Source of the DNA: Bradyrhizobium sp. NDS-1
Lineage (GTDB): Bacteria; Pseudomonadota; Alphaproteobacteria; Rhizobiales; Xanthobacteraceae
Assembly (NCBI RefSeq): GCF_032918005.1
Contig: NZ_CP136628.1
Location: 6,991,501 to 7,055,500, forward strand
Reading direction: 5' to 3'
DNA length: 64,000 nucleotides
The translations under genes and the position numbers were made by a program. This document shows positions 52,745-61,821 of the stretch, piece by piece. The notes beneath the pieces are model-generated. The model searched no databases. It was not told the DNA's origin and was given only the letters and a program-made list of their open reading frames with translations. Numbering within the stretch: the first letter of the stretch is position 1; every line of letters starts with the position of its first letter.

Positions 52745-53446
52745 ATGGAACATCCGAAATACAAGATCGCCCTCATCGTCGGCGCCGGCGAAGGCCTGAG
52801 CGCCTCGCTGGCGCGCTTGCTCGCCGCGCAAGGCATTCGCGTTGCGCTGGCCGCCCGAAAGATCGAGAAGCTTGGCGCGCTCTGCACTGAGACCGGCGCG
52901 AAGGCCTATTCCTGCAATGCCACCGAGCCTGACGAGGTCGAGCGCCTGTTCGGCCTCGTCGAGCGCGAGATCGGCACCCCCGATCTCGTCATCTACAACG
53001 CCAGCGGCCGCGCCCGCGGGCCCATCGTGGATCTCGTCCCGGCCGATGTCGCGCAGGCGATCGCGGTCAGTGCCTATGGCGGCTTTCTGGTGGCGCAGCA
53101 GGCGGCCAAGCGCATGCTGCCGAACAAGCACGGCGCGATCCTGTTCACCGGCGCCTCTGCCAGCGTCAAGGGCTACGCGCAGTCCGCCTCCTTCGCGATG
53201 GGCAAGTTCGCGTTGCGTGGACTCGCACAGAGCCTGGCGCGCGAATTGTCGCCGCAAGGCATCCATGTCGCGCATTTCGTGATCGACGGCGGCATCAAGA
53301 GCGCAGCGCGGAGCGAGCCGGATGACAAGCCGGATTCGATGCTCGATCCCGACGCGATCGCGGAGAGCTACTGGAACGTGTTGCAGCAGCCGCGTAGCGC
53401 CTGGAGCTGGGAGATCGAGCTGCGGCCCTGGGTGGAGACGTTTTGA
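52745..53446 (+). CDS. SDR-family protein with Phe in place of the catalytic Tyr
   Basis: A 233-residue Rossmann SDR with cofactor motif GAGEGLSAS (13-21) and NAS (85-87). Ser138 (GASASVKG) and Lys154 are present but the Tyr of YxxxK is Phe150 (SFAMGKFALRG). Such proteins are found in the family and are thought inactive or weakly active as dehydrogenases. Ends with WSWEIELRPWVETF. It is divergent from the acyl-CoA dehydrogenase gene and precedes a crotonase, so it may act in a CoA or fatty acid route. Confidence 0.85.
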   Translation: MEHPKYKIALIVGAGEGLSASLARLLAAQGIRVALAARKIEKLGALCTETGAKAYSCNATEPDEVERLFGLVEREIGTPDLVIYNASGRARGPIVDLVPADVAQAIAVSAYGGFLVAQQAAKRMLPNKHGAILFTGASASVKGYAQSASFAMGKFALRGLAQSLARELSPQGIHVAHFVIDGGIKSAARSEPDDKPDSMLDPDAIAESYWNVLQQPRSAWSWEIELRPWVETF

Positions 53447-53465
53447 GCACCAACGTCGCCACAAT

Positions 53466-53555
53466 CCTCATTGCGAGGAGCCCTGGCGACGAAGCAATCC
53501 AGGGCTGTCACCGCGGAAACATCTCTGGATTGCTTCGCTTCGCTCGCAATGACGG
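53466..53555. repeat. REP-like inverted repeat (CTCATTGCGAGG family)
   Basis: CCTCATTGCGAGGAGCC ... GAAGCAATCCAGG on the left pairs with CTCTGGATTGC ... CTCGCAATGACGG on the right; the same family as 42074-42159. It ends just before the AAGGAGGAACG ribosome site of the crotonase gene at 53568. Confidence 0.85.
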
Positions 53556-53567
53556 CAAGGAGGAACG

Positions 53568-54398
53568 ATGAGCACGGAAACCACCATCGATACCGGCACC
53601 AATGAACTCCTCTGCAGCATCCGCGACCGGGTCGCAATCATCACGCTGAACCGACCGGAGGCGCGCAATTCGTTGTCGGACACGCTGACGCCGGCGCTGC
53701 GCACGATGATCCGGAGCTGCGGCGAGAATCCCGATGTCGGCGCGCTGCTGCTGACGGGTGCGGATGAAGCCTTCTGCGCCGGCGGCAACGTCAAGGGCAT
53801 GGGCGCGCATCGCGATCCGAAGAAGCTGGAGATGTCGCTCGACGAGCGCATTGCCGACCTCCAGGAGCGGCAGCGGCTGCTCACGGGCGCGCTGGTGTCG
53901 GTGCGCAAGCCGACCATCGCCGCGCTGCCCGGCCCCGCAGTCGGCGCCGGGCTCGCAATCGCCATGGCCTGCGACATCCGCCTTGCCGCGCAATCGGCTT
54001 TCGTCGCCACCGGCTATGCGCGCATCGCGCTGTCGGGCGATTACGGCATCGCCTGGCTGCTGACGCGGCTGGTCGGCACCGCGCGGGCGCGCGAATTGAT
54101 GTTCACCGGCGATCGGATTGATGCCGTCAGGTGCGAGACGATCGGCCTCGTCAATCGCGTCGTGCCCGACGACAAGCTGCAGACCGAGGCCTTTGCTCTG
54201 GCCAAATCGCTCGCCGAAGGTCCGCGCCTGGCGCTGCGCTACATGAAGGACAATCTCGACGAGGCACTGCTGTTCGACTTCGAGACGGCGCGCGACCACG
54301 AGGCCGAACGTCTGACCCGCCTGACCACGACCGCCGACCACAAGGAGGCGGTGCAGGCCTTCATCGAGAAGCGCAAGGCGATGTTCACGGGGAAGTAG
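53568..54398 (+). CDS. Enoyl-CoA hydratase/isomerase (PaaG-like)
   Basis: A 276-residue crotonase. The oxyanion segments are FCAGGNVKGM (69-78) and GPAVGAGLAIAMACD (122-136). The first Glu position is not acidic; the second is Asp (SGDYG, D158) as in PaaG-type isomerases, so isomerisation of a double bond is more likely than hydration. AAGGAGGAACG right before ATG 53568. It follows a repeat and an SDR; a small CoA-pathway unit is possible. Confidence 0.87.
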   Translation: MSTETTIDTGTNELLCSIRDRVAIITLNRPEARNSLSDTLTPALRTMIRSCGENPDVGALLLTGADEAFCAGGNVKGMGAHRDPKKLEMSLDERIADLQERQRLLTGALVSVRKPTIAALPGPAVGAGLAIAMACDIRLAAQSAFVATGYARIALSGDYGIAWLLTRLVGTARARELMFTGDRIDAVRCETIGLVNRVVPDDKLQTEAFALAKSLAEGPRLALRYMKDNLDEALLFDFETARDHEAERLTRLTTTADHKEAVQAFIEKRKAMFTGK

Positions 54399-54438
54399 GT
54401 GCTCGCTTTGCAACAGGCCGTCGAGACGGGTAACCGGC

Positions 54439-54544
54439 TGTCATTCCGGGGCGATGCGAAGCATCGAGCCCGGAATCCATCTGGCCGCAAGACACGTCGT
54501 GAAATAGATTCCGGGTTCGCGCTACGCGCGCCCCGGAATGACGA
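54439..54544. repeat. REP-like inverted repeat (TGTCATTCCGGGGC family)
   Basis: TGTCATTCCGGGGCGATGCG on the left and CGCGCGCCCCGGAATGACG on the right are inverse copies, with another element half (ATTCCGGG at about 54509) inside. Same family as 40157-40245 and 48977-49014. Confidence 0.82.
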
Positions 54545-54579
54545 TGTGGGGAGGGTCTTCGCACGAACCGCAACCGGGC

Positions 54580-54614
54580 AAAAAAAGACCCGGCACTGGG
54601 GTCGCCAGGCCGGG
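54580..54614 (-). terminator. Rho-independent terminator of the GNAT gene
   Basis: On the minus strand CCCGGC-CTGG-CGACC-CCAG-t-GCCGGG forms a stem of ten base pairs with one bulge, followed by TC and seven T residues (54580-54586 read as A on the plus strand). It is 11 bases after the GNAT stop. Confidence 0.9.
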
Positions 54615-54625
54615 CTGCAGTGGTG

Positions 54626-55249
54626 TCAGACCGAGGCTGAGGGGCTATCGGCCTGACGGGAAAGCGCGGCGAGGCGCCAGCTCGCGCAGGGAATGTCTTT
54701 CGGGGCGACCGAGATTTCCTTGTCGAAGCGCACCAGCTTCCAATCATCAGGATGATTGACGAAGGCGAACCCGGATTTGCGGGCGAGCGAGAGCATGGTT
54801 TCGTTGGAGCGCAGCGTCTCGCCGAAGATGCGCTCGGCGCCGAGCGCCGCGGCGCGGCATTCGAGGTTCTTCAACAGCGCGGTGGCGATGCCGTGGCCCT
54901 GCCAGCGATCATCGACCGACAGGCCGAATTCGAACATTGCGGTTTCGGCATTCAGCGCGTATCGCGCCTCGGCCACGATGGTCTCGAAGCCGTCGATGGT
55001 CATGGTCGCGACCACGCTAAAACGTTCGCGCTCGCCGACCTGAAGGAAGTCGTGCAGCAGTCCGTACGGCAGCTCGCTGATCGCGCCGAAAAAACGGTTG
55101 TAGCGCGAGCGGGTCGAGAGCGAGCGGAAATAGTGCTGGAGCTCGTCCGCGTCACGCGGCTCGACAAAGCGGACGTCGAGCGCCTCGCCATGACGGGTGC
55201 GCAGCGTGTCCGAATATTGCCGGAGGTCTTCGAGGCGAAGGGTGCTCAT
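54626..55249 (-). CDS. GNAT-family acetyltransferase
   Basis: A 207-residue GNAT. The acetyl-CoA-binding motif A is DDRWQGHGIATALLKNLECRA (about 113-133), preceded by EFGLSVDDR. N-terminal helix region RYNRFFGAISELPYGLLHDFLQ resembles the family around protein acetyltransferases and Acs-like modules of larger fused proteins. The start ATG 55249 has no good ribosome site. Downstream of the DUF1127 gene on the same strand, 69 bases away. Acceptor unknown. Confidence 0.85.
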   Translation of the reverse strand: MSTLRLEDLRQYSDTLRTRHGEALDVRFVEPRDADELQHYFRSLSTRSRYNRFFGAISELPYGLLHDFLQVGERERFSVVATMTIDGFETIVAEARYALNAETAMFEFGLSVDDRWQGHGIATALLKNLECRAAALGAERIFGETLRSNETMLSLARKSGFAFVNHPDDWKLVRFDKEISVAPKDIPCASWRLAALSRQADSPSASV

Positions 55250-55317
55250 CACACAAGCCCTGCGGAAAAGGGACCGCCGGCGCCCCTGTCTTCAGGCGGC
55301 GCCGGCCTGGCGGCCAA

Positions 55318-55521
55318 TCAGGCCCGCCAGAAGGGTTTGTCGGCCTCGTAGGCGATGTCGCTCCAGGACAGTCCGACGTCCTGGAGATCACGCGCGGTCC
55401 AATGGGTGAGCTCGCGCCTGTTGCGGTAGCGCTCGTACCACACGTGAAGCGTCTCAAGGACCTGCTGAATCAGGCCGGGCGCATGATGATTTGTCATCGA
55501 GGTGTGGGTCAAAGTAGACAT
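55318..55521 (-). CDS. DUF1127 family protein
   Basis: A 67-residue protein with the DUF1127 motif YRNRRELTHWTARDLQDVGLSWSDIAYEADKPFW near the C-terminus. AGGAGCTC precedes ATG 55521. DUF1127 proteins in alphaproteobacteria include small RNA-binding and phosphate- or stress-related factors; this one's role is unknown. It is divergent from a LysR gene, with a 110-base shared promoter, and upstream of the GNAT gene. Confidence 0.9.
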   Translation of the reverse strand: MSTLTHTSMTNHHAPGLIQQVLETLHVWYERYRNRRELTHWTARDLQDVGLSWSDIAYEADKPFWRA

Positions 55522-55575
55522 TTTGAGCTCCTGGAGCTAACTTGGATGCTAATATCTGCTTCTTGGTGCACTGCG

Positions 55576-55591
55576 ACAAACGACAATTTGT
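55576..55591. promoter_or_regulatory. Candidate LysR-type site
   Basis: ACAAA-CGACAA-TTTGT is a 5-bp inverted repeat in the divergent promoter between the DUF1127 gene and the LysR gene, 41 bases before the LysR ATG. The layout (T-N11-A type) fits a LysR regulator; weak evidence. Confidence 0.4.
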
Positions 55592-55631
55592 ACCTTTCCG
55601 CATGAAATAACGTCATGTATCCTGCTGCCAA

Positions 55632-56531
55632 ATGACTGCCAGATTGCCGTCCCTGAACGGATTGCGGGCGTTCGAGGCCGCCGCGCGCCATCTCAGCTTC
55701 ACGCTGGCAGCCAGCGAGCTGAACGTGACGCAGACCGCGATCAGCCATCAGATCCGAAGGCTGGAGGAGGAGCTCGGCATCCGCCTGTTCATCCGGCAGA
55801 ACCGCGCGCTGGCGCTGACGCCGGAAGCGCGCGACTACCTCCCGGGCGTCCGTGCCGCCTTCAACGACCTCCGGCTTGCAACCGACCGGTTGCTGCGCAA
55901 GGACGATGACAAGGTGCTGACGGTCTCGACGTTGGCCTCGCTCGCCGCAAAATGGCTGCTGCCGCGGCTGACGGATTTCCAGGAGCAGCATCCCGGCATC
56001 GATGTCCGCATCACCACCTCGACCAGCCTGGTCGATTTCCAGCGCGACAATGTCGATGCTGCGATCCGCTACGGCCGCGGCCAGTGGCCCGGCCTGCGAG
56101 CCGACTGGCTGATGGCCGATGAGCTGTTTCCGGTGTGCAGCCCGTCCCTGCTGCGCGGCGACAAGCCGTTGCGCCGTCCAGAGGATCTCCGACACCATCC
56201 GCTGCTGCACACCTCGAGCTCCAACAGCGATGATTGGCGGCTGTGGCTGACCGCGGCGGGCCTGCCGGCCGACATCGCCAGGCACCCCGGCATCACCTTC
56301 GACATGATCTTCATGACCATCCAGGCAGCGATCGACGGCATCGGCGTGGCGATGGGGCGGACGTCCTACGTCCAGGACGACATAGCCAAGGGCCGCCTCG
56401 TGGTCCCCTTCAAGATCGCACTGCCGGCGGATGCCGGCTTCTACCTTGTGGCGCCCGAGGGGCGCCGGGAAGCGCCGAAGCTGATGGCCTTCCGGAACTG
56501 GATGCTTGCTGCAACGCAAAATAAGGCCTGA
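55632..56531 (+). CDS. LysR-family transcriptional regulator (GcvA type)
   Basis: A 299-residue LysR regulator. The HTH spans residues 6-64 ([45 protein letters not shown]) and the substrate-binding domain 91-290. The opening is the GcvA-subgroup pattern [17 protein letters not shown] 55632 follows CTGCTGCCAA; no clear ribosome site. Divergent from the DUF1127/GNAT unit and 144 bases before an MFS gene, so it may regulate either. Confidence 0.9.
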   Translation: MTARLPSLNGLRAFEAAARHLSFTLAASELNVTQTAISHQIRRLEEELGIRLFIRQNRALALTPEARDYLPGVRAAFNDLRLATDRLLRKDDDKVLTVSTLASLAAKWLLPRLTDFQEQHPGIDVRITTSTSLVDFQRDNVDAAIRYGRGQWPGLRADWLMADELFPVCSPSLLRGDKPLRRPEDLRHHPLLHTSSSNSDDWRLWLTAAGLPADIARHPGITFDMIFMTIQAAIDGIGVAMGRTSYVQDDIAKGRLVVPFKIALPADAGFYLVAPEGRREAPKLMAFRNWMLAATQNKA

Positions 56532-56674
56532 AAAACCAGCGGCTTCCGCGGCAAAAGCGATTGACTTGCACCGCCCCGCGCGGGAAGGGGTATGACAGAT
56601 TGTCGCAGCATCAATCTGTCGCCTTGCCGGGAAGACGATTTCCGGTCGGCGCGCCTTTCCAAGGGGAGAACGCC

Positions 56675-58006
56675 ATGGCTGGATCAGCCGCATCGACCAA
56701 TTCACGCGCGATCAAGTCGCGCGTCGGCGCGATCCTGCGCGCCACGTCAGGCAATTTCCTCGAGCAGTTCGACTTCTTCCTGTTCGGCTTCTATGCGGCC
56801 GCGATCGGCAAGGCGTTCTTCCCCTCCTCCGACGAGACCGCATCGCTGCTCAACACCTTCGGCGTGTTCTGGCTCGGCGCCTTGATGCGGCCGGTCGGCG
56901 CGATCGTGCTCGGCTCTTACATCGATCGCATCGGCCGCCGCCAGGGCCTGATCGTCACGCTCGGCATCATGGCCTTCGGCACCGTGGTGATCGCGTTCTG
57001 CCCGAGCTATGCGACCATCGGCATCGCCGCGCCCGTGATCGTGCTGCTCGGCCGGCTGCTGCAGGGCTTCTCGGCGGGCGTCGAGCTCGGCGGTGTCTCG
57101 GTCTATCTCGCGGAGATCGCAACGCCCGGCAATCGCGGCTTCTACACCTCGTTCCAGTCGGCGAGCCAGCAGGTCGCGATCTTCGTAGCCTCGATCCTCG
57201 GCTTCATCCTGTCCGAAGTGATGCCCGCCGACACGGTGGCCGCCTGGGGCTGGCGCATTCCCTTCTTCGTCGGCTGCCTGATCATTCCGCTGATCTTTGT
57301 CCTGCGGCGGACGCTCGAGGAGACGCCGGCCTTTCTCGCCATGAAGAAGCATCCGACAACGAGCGAGGTATTCGCTTCCGCGCTCGCCAACTGGCGCATC
57401 GTCGTCCTCGGCATGATGATCGCGATCCTGACCACGACGACGTTCTATTTCGTCACCGTCTACACGCCGACCTTCGGCAAGACCGTGCTGAAGCTGTCGA
57501 CACAGGACGCGTTGCTGGTGACCCTGCTGGTCGCGGTGAGCAACTTCATCTGGAATCCGGTCGGCGGCGCGCTGTCCGATCGCATCGGCCGCAAGCCGGT
57601 GCTGCTCGCCATCGCCGGCCTCTCGCTCGTCACCGCCTACCCTGCGCTGCACTGGCTGGTCATCGCGCCGAGCTTCGGCAAGCTGCTCGCGGTCGAGATG
57701 ATGTTCTCGTTCTATTTCGGCGTCTACAGCGGCACCATGTTAGGTGCGCTCGTCGAGATCGTGCCGGCGCATGTCCGCACCACCTGCTTCTCACTCGCCT
57801 TCGCGCTCGCCGCCGCCCTGTTCGGCACCTTCACGCCGTTCGCCTCGACCTGGTTGATCGAGCGCACCGGCGACAAGGCTTCTCCCGGCTTCTGGCTGAT
57901 GCTCGCCGCCCTGCTCGGCATCATCGCGGCAACCACGGTGTATCGCGGTGGCGGCAAGGCGGCGCAGGTATATGATGGGGTCCCGGAGCCGGTCGCGGGG
58001 CGTTAG
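56675..58006 (+). CDS. MFS transporter, metabolite:proton symporter (MHS) type
   Basis: A 443-residue major facilitator. [28 protein letters not shown] is the N-terminal motif of the MHS family (citrate, tricarballylate and similar acids), with the loop motif [11 protein letters not shown] between helices 2 and 3 and [11 protein letters not shown] between 8 and 9. AGGGGAGAACGCC lies before ATG 56675; the frame can be extended to 56561 but upstream residues are not membrane-like. Possible substrate: an organic acid such as citrate or a tricarballylate relative. Confidence 0.88.
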   Translation: MAGSAASTNSRAIKSRVGAILRATSGNFLEQFDFFLFGFYAAAIGKAFFPSSDETASLLNTFGVFWLGALMRPVGAIVLGSYIDRIGRRQGLIVTLGIMAFGTVVIAFCPSYATIGIAAPVIVLLGRLLQGFSAGVELGGVSVYLAEIATPGNRGFYTSFQSASQQVAIFVASILGFILSEVMPADTVAAWGWRIPFFVGCLIIPLIFVLRRTLEETPAFLAMKKHPTTSEVFASALANWRIVVLGMMIAILTTTTFYFVTVYTPTFGKTVLKLSTQDALLVTLLVAVSNFIWNPVGGALSDRIGRKPVLLAIAGLSLVTAYPALHWLVIAPSFGKLLAVEMMFSFYFGVYSGTMLGALVEIVPAHVRTTCFSLAFALAAALFGTFTPFASTWLIERTGDKASPGFWLMLAALLGIIAATTVYRGGGKAAQVYDGVPEPVAGR

Positions 58007-58031
58007 GACAGTGTCATTCCGGGCGCCTCTT

Positions 58032-58052
58032 ACCCTCCCCTCCAGGGAGGGT
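58032..58052. terminator. Hairpin between convergent genes
   Basis: ACCCTCCC-CTCCA-GGGAGGGT (58032-58052), a perfect 8-bp stem, preceded by a TGTCATTCCGGG half-element (about 58011-58022). It is 25 bases after the MFS stop and ends ten bases before the end of the convergent Rieske gene. No T-run. Confidence 0.6.
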
Positions 58053-58062
58053 CATGCGCCGC

Positions 58063-58476
58063 CTACAGCTCCACCACCACGTAGTCGCTCTCGATCCTGA
58101 CCGGGATGGTCTCGGCGACATACGGCCCCTTCACGACGCTCGCGCCCGGCTCGACATGGGCGGGATAAGCTTTCACGCGGAAGCGGCGAGGGTCGCAATA
58201 GGACTGGCCGGTGCGGATGTCGAACTCCCAGCCGTGCCAGGGGCAACGGATGATCTCCCCTAATTTGGTATATTCGATTTCGCCGGGCTCGCTGGATTGC
58301 GCGAGCCCGATCAATGGCCCCTCGCACAGCGCGGCGCCCTGATGCGGGCAGCGGTTCATCAGGCCGAAATATTCGCCCTTGATGTTGAAGACCGCGATCG
58401 GCCGTCCGTCGATCTCCAGGAATTTCCGCGTGCCCGGCGGAAGCTCGTCGACCGCGGCGATGACGTGTCTTGCCAT
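58063..58476 (-). CDS. Rieske [2Fe-2S] ferredoxin-like protein
   Basis: A 137-residue Rieske domain protein. Cluster ligands: CPHQGAAL (Cys/His, about 43-47) and CPWHGWEFD (Cys-x-x-His, about 78-86), which is the CxH...CxxH spacing of Rieske ferredoxins of oxygenases. Its start overlaps the stop of the upstream amidohydrolase (TGATG), so translation is coupled. It is the third gene of the operon 60669-58063. A Rieske ferredoxin would transfer electrons to an oxygenase; none is visible nearby. Confidence 0.9.
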   Translation of the reverse strand: MARHVIAAVDELPPGTRKFLEIDGRPIAVFNIKGEYFGLMNRCPHQGAALCEGPLIGLAQSSEPGEIEYTKLGEIIRCPWHGWEFDIRTGQSYCDPRRFRVKAYPAHVEPGASVVKGPYVAETIPVRIESDYVVVEL

Positions 58477-59585
58477 CAGGAAACGCCGTAGAGCTTCTTC
58501 GCATTGCCGAGGTAGAACGCCTCGCGATCGGCCTCGCTGACGCCCGCCGGCAGCACGCGCGACGGCTCGTCATAGTCCCAATGCGGATAGTCGGTGGCGA
58601 ACAGAAGCCGGTCCCAGCCGATCCAGTTGATGACGTCGAAAAGATCCTCGCGCCGCTCCGGATCCTCCATCGGCTGCGTCGTCCACCACACCTGCTCGCG
58701 GATATATTCCGACGGCGGCCGCTTCACATGCGGCACCTCGCTGCGCAGGCGCTGCCAGGCCTTGTCGAGCCGCCACGCCAGCGACGGCGCCCAGCCGAAG
58801 CCGGCCTCGATCATCACCATCTTCAGCTTCGGGAAGCGCTCGAACACGCCTTCCAGAACGAGGCTCGCCAGCGCGGATTGCTGGCACTGCGAATGCCCCA
58901 CCATCTCCTCGATGTAATAGGAGGGCCAACCCGACGGCGTGATCGGATTGCCGCCGAAGCCGAAGGCGTGCACGCCGACGGGCAGCCCTGCTTCTTCCGC
59001 GGCCTGATAGATCGGCCAATAGCGGCGCTGGCCGAGCGGCTCGACATTGCGGCTGAGCAGCAGCACTTGCACGAAGTTCTTGTCGCCGGCGCGCTCGCGG
59101 ATCTCGGCGGCGGCCGACAAACCATCCTCGTTACCGACGACGATCGACGCCTTCAGCCGCTTGTCCCTACTGGTCCATTTGTCGATCTGCCAGTCGTTGA
59201 TCGCCGAGCACAAGGCGGCCGAGAGCTCGTGATTGCGGATGCCCTGCCCTGTGTTGAGCGGATTGAGCACGCCCAATTGCACGTTGTTGGGATCGAGCAA
59301 CTGCTTCTGCATGAAGGAAAGCGAGGAGCCCTGCGGCCCGCCTTCCGGTGGATAGGCATCGCGGCGCGAGGCATTGGGCTGGGCTTTGGGATAGGGCGGG
59401 CCGTCCATCATGCCCTGATAGGCATGAACCCCGTAGACTTCGAGATGATGCTGCCAGCGTTTGGCGAGATAGGGATAGAGCTCGGTGCGGGTGGCGCGGG
59501 CCGGATGGATGTCGCAATCCGCGATCGCGGTTTTCGTCGTCAGTGGGGAAGCAGCGTCTTGGCTCTCGCGGAACTGGATATTCAT
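58476..59585 (-). CDS. Amidohydrolase family protein (ACMSD-like), copy 2
   Basis: A 369-residue TIM-barrel amidohydrolase-2. The N-terminal metal motif appears as DCDIHP (about 23-28, D-x-H), with LPVGVHAFG and LLFATDYPHWDYD (about 326-338). It should decarboxylate or hydrate an aromatic or unsaturated acid, as ACMSD or 2-pyrone/isosaccharinate-type relatives do. It is 25 bases downstream of a paralogue of the same size. The start MNIQFRESQDAASP at 59585 has AAAGGAGGCAAGGCG upstream. Confidence 0.85.
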   Translation of the reverse strand: MNIQFRESQDAASPLTTKTAIADCDIHPARATRTELYPYLAKRWQHHLEVYGVHAYQGMMDGPPYPKAQPNASRRDAYPPEGGPQGSSLSFMQKQLLDPNNVQLGVLNPLNTGQGIRNHELSAALCSAINDWQIDKWTSRDKRLKASIVVGNEDGLSAAAEIRERAGDKNFVQVLLLSRNVEPLGQRRYWPIYQAAEEAGLPVGVHAFGFGGNPITPSGWPSYYIEEMVGHSQCQQSALASLVLEGVFERFPKLKMVMIEAGFGWAPSLAWRLDKAWQRLRSEVPHVKRPPSEYIREQVWWTTQPMEDPERREDLFDVINWIGWDRLLFATDYPHWDYDEPSRVLPAGVSEADREAFYLGNAKKLYGVS

Positions 59586-59610
59586 CGCCTTGCCTCCTTT
59601 GGCAGCGGGC

Positions 59611-60669
59611 TCACCTCAGGCGGGGATAGGTCGCATGCGGATTGTCGATCATGATCTTGCGCACGAGATCGGGGGTGAGACCTTCGGGCAGCGCGTCCTG
59701 GCCGTCGAACTGCCAGTGCGGATAGTCCGTGGAGAATAGGACCAATTCGTCCGACTGCATATGATCAAACAGGCGAATTAATGTCGCCTCGTCTGGCGGT
59801 GCATCAAATGGCTGCAACGAGAAGCGGATGTTGCTGCGCACAATCTCCAGCGGCGCGCGATCGACCCAAGGCGTCTCCATCCGCACCCCGCGCCAGAACT
59901 TGTGCAGGCGCCAGAGATAGGGGGAGATCCAGGAGACGCCCGACTCCAGCATCACCATTTTCAGCCGCGGATATTTGGCAAACACGCCCTCGACGACCAG
60001 GCTGGTGAGCTGGGTCTGGAACGCCTGGGCCTGCCCGACATAATCCTCGATATGGTAGGACCCCCATCCCACGGCGGTCGGCGGATTGTGATAGGCGGAA
60101 CCCGCGTGGACACCCACGGGAAGTTCCAGCCGTTCCGCGGCTTCGTAGATCGGCCACAGCGCGCGCTTGCCGAGCGGCGTGTCACCCATGACCAGCACCA
60201 GCACCTGCACGAATCGCTTGTCCTGTGCGCAGCGCTCGATCTCGGCAACGGCCTTCTCGACGCTTTGCGTCGGAATCACGATCGAGCCGCGCAGCCGGGA
60301 ATCGCGATCGAGCCATTCCTTCGCGAGCCAATCGTTCAGCGCGCGGCAGAAGGCTGCCTGCATGTCTTCCGAAAATACCATCTGCACGCCGTAGAGCGGA
60401 TTGCATATGACGAGTTCGAGCTTGAAAGGATCGAGCACATGGCGCTGCATGTCCTCCAGGCTCTCGCCCGGCTTGCCGCGTTCGGGACGCCAGTCGGGCC
60501 GCGCCGTGATCGGCGAATTCTCCGGATAGGATTGCGAGACCAGATCGACCATGCCGCGCGTCGTCACCTGATCGCGCCAGTAGTCGTTCAGGTACGGCAA
60601 AAGGCTGGTCAGATGCGGCACGGCCGGATGCACATCGCAATCGACCCCGCCCGCGATCAGGGACGCCAT
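59611..60669 (-). CDS. Amidohydrolase family protein (ACMSD-like), copy 1
   Basis: A 352-residue paralogue of the downstream protein (similar DCDVHP, LPVGVHAGS and LVLFSTDYPHWQFD), first in the operon. The start ATG 60669 has AAAGGAGACCTC upstream; the in-frame extension to 60720 lacks one. Adjacent amidohydrolases suggest two related steps on one compound, or isoenzymes. Confidence 0.85.
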   Translation of the reverse strand: MASLIAGGVDCDVHPAVPHLTSLLPYLNDYWRDQVTTRGMVDLVSQSYPENSPITARPDWRPERGKPGESLEDMQRHVLDPFKLELVICNPLYGVQMVFSEDMQAAFCRALNDWLAKEWLDRDSRLRGSIVIPTQSVEKAVAEIERCAQDKRFVQVLVLVMGDTPLGKRALWPIYEAAERLELPVGVHAGSAYHNPPTAVGWGSYHIEDYVGQAQAFQTQLTSLVVEGVFAKYPRLKMVMLESGVSWISPYLWRLHKFWRGVRMETPWVDRAPLEIVRSNIRFSLQPFDAPPDEATLIRLFDHMQSDELVLFSTDYPHWQFDGQDALPEGLTPDLVRKIMIDNPHATYPRLR

Positions 60670-60813
60670 GAGGTCTCCTTTGCGTTTCCTCGTCTCTCGA
60701 CTTGTGTTCCCACTATTCAAGCAGGCCTGCCCGTCGCCCGCAACTCGGCTAAGGCTTCCGTCATATGCTAGGAAGGCTGAGCTCGATTGCGAGGGAATGA
60801 GAGGTCAAAAGGG

Positions 60814-61296
60814 ATGAAAGAGCTCGTCGGCATTGCGGAACGGGTCGCCGCCAAACTGATCGCAAGCAAACAGACCATCGCGGTGGCTGAATCCTCGACC
60901 GGCGGACTGATCTCCGCCAGACTGCTCGCGGTGCCCGGCGCCTCCGCTTATTTCCTCGGCGGCGCCGTGGTCTACACCCGCGATGCCAGGCGCGTGCTGA
61001 TGGATATTTCGGATGAAGGAATGAAGGGCTTTCGCTCCTCGTCGGAGCCCTACGCAAGCCTGCTGGCCGAGCAGATGCGGACGCGCTTCAAAAGCGACTG
61101 GGGCCTGTCCGAGACCGGGGCCGCCGGCCCCACCGGCAACCGCTATGGCGACGCCGCCGGTCATAGCTGCATGGCAGTGGCGGGAGCCGTGCCCGAAGTG
61201 ATCACGCTGGAGACTGGCAGCAACGACCGGCTTGCGAACATGGAGATGTTCGCGGCGGCGGCACTGAAGTTGCTGCTGAGGAAGCTGGAGGGGTGA
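60814..61296 (+). CDS. CinA C-terminal (nicotinamide-nucleotide amidase-like) protein
   Basis: A 160-residue single-domain protein with the CinA C-terminal motifs KQTIAVAESSTGGLISARLLAVPGASAYFLGGAVVYT (about 22-58) and GLSETGAAGPTGNRYGDAAG (about 100-119). In the PncC/CinA family these hold the nucleophile and catalytic Ser/Lys for deamidating NMN. AGGTCAAAAGGG lies before ATG 60814. Divergent from the amidohydrolase operon. Confidence 0.85.
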   Translation: MKELVGIAERVAAKLIASKQTIAVAESSTGGLISARLLAVPGASAYFLGGAVVYTRDARRVLMDISDEGMKGFRSSSEPYASLLAEQMRTRFKSDWGLSETGAAGPTGNRYGDAAGHSCMAVAGAVPEVITLETGSNDRLANMEMFAAAALKLLLRKLEG

Positions 61297-61346
61297 TGCC
61301 GGTGCCGCAAGTGAGTGAGTAGAGACCGCCTCACCACCAACACCAC

Positions 61347-61450
61347 TGTCATCGCCCGGCTTGACCGGGCGATCCAGTACTCCGAGACGGCAGTGATCGA
61401 AACGAGACGCCGCGGCGTACTGGATTCCCCGCCTTCGCGGGGAATGACGG
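61347..61450. repeat. REP-like element, two families joined
   Basis: TGTCATCGCCCGGCTTGACC GGGCGATCCAGTACT on the left and GGCGTACTGGATTCCCCGCC ... GGGGAATGACGG on the right. AGTAC near the centre of each half and the CCAGTA / TACTGG inner parts pair with each other, so the whole may fold as one long stem. The left half matches the reverse complement of 49522-49558. Confidence 0.75.
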
Positions 61451-61467
61451 CAGAGAGTATGGCGACC

Positions 61468-61776
61468 TCACCGCCCCAGGTGCCGCATGAAAATCCGCAC
61501 CACGTAGCCCTGGAATCGCGGTGCCTCGTCGTACAGATCCGACGCGATCCGCTCGATGGTCTCGCGCAGCGACAGGAACTGCGCCTGCCGCGCGCTACTT
61601 TCGGTGCCCTGCATGCCCGCGAGCTCGTCCATTGCGGCGTCGCTGATCTGGCACTGCACGACCTCGTCGTCGTTCAGCATGGTGAAGCGAAAGGCCAGCC
61701 GTTCGAGATCATGGCCAATGATCTTGTCGCGCATCAGCGGCATCAAGTCGTCCCGGTCGAGCCCCCGCGCCGACAA
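61468..61776 (-). CDS. Small hypothetical protein (DUF1488-like)
   Basis: A 102-residue protein, TTG start at 61776 or ATG at 61743. The block DLERLAFRFTMLNDDEVVQCQISDAAMDELAGMQ followed by a helical C-terminus resembles DUF1488 members. It lies 45 bases after the AMP nucleosidase gene on the same strand and may be cotranscribed. No function known. Confidence 0.6.
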   Translation of the reverse strand: MSARGLDRDDLMPLMRDKIIGHDLERLAFRFTMLNDDEVVQCQISDAAMDELAGMQGTESSARQAQFLSLRETIERIASDLYDEAPRFQGYVVRIFMRHLGR

Positions 61777-61821
61777 TGCTGAAAATCCGCCGCCTTGTCA
61801 GCAGCAAAGAGCGGCTTCGTC

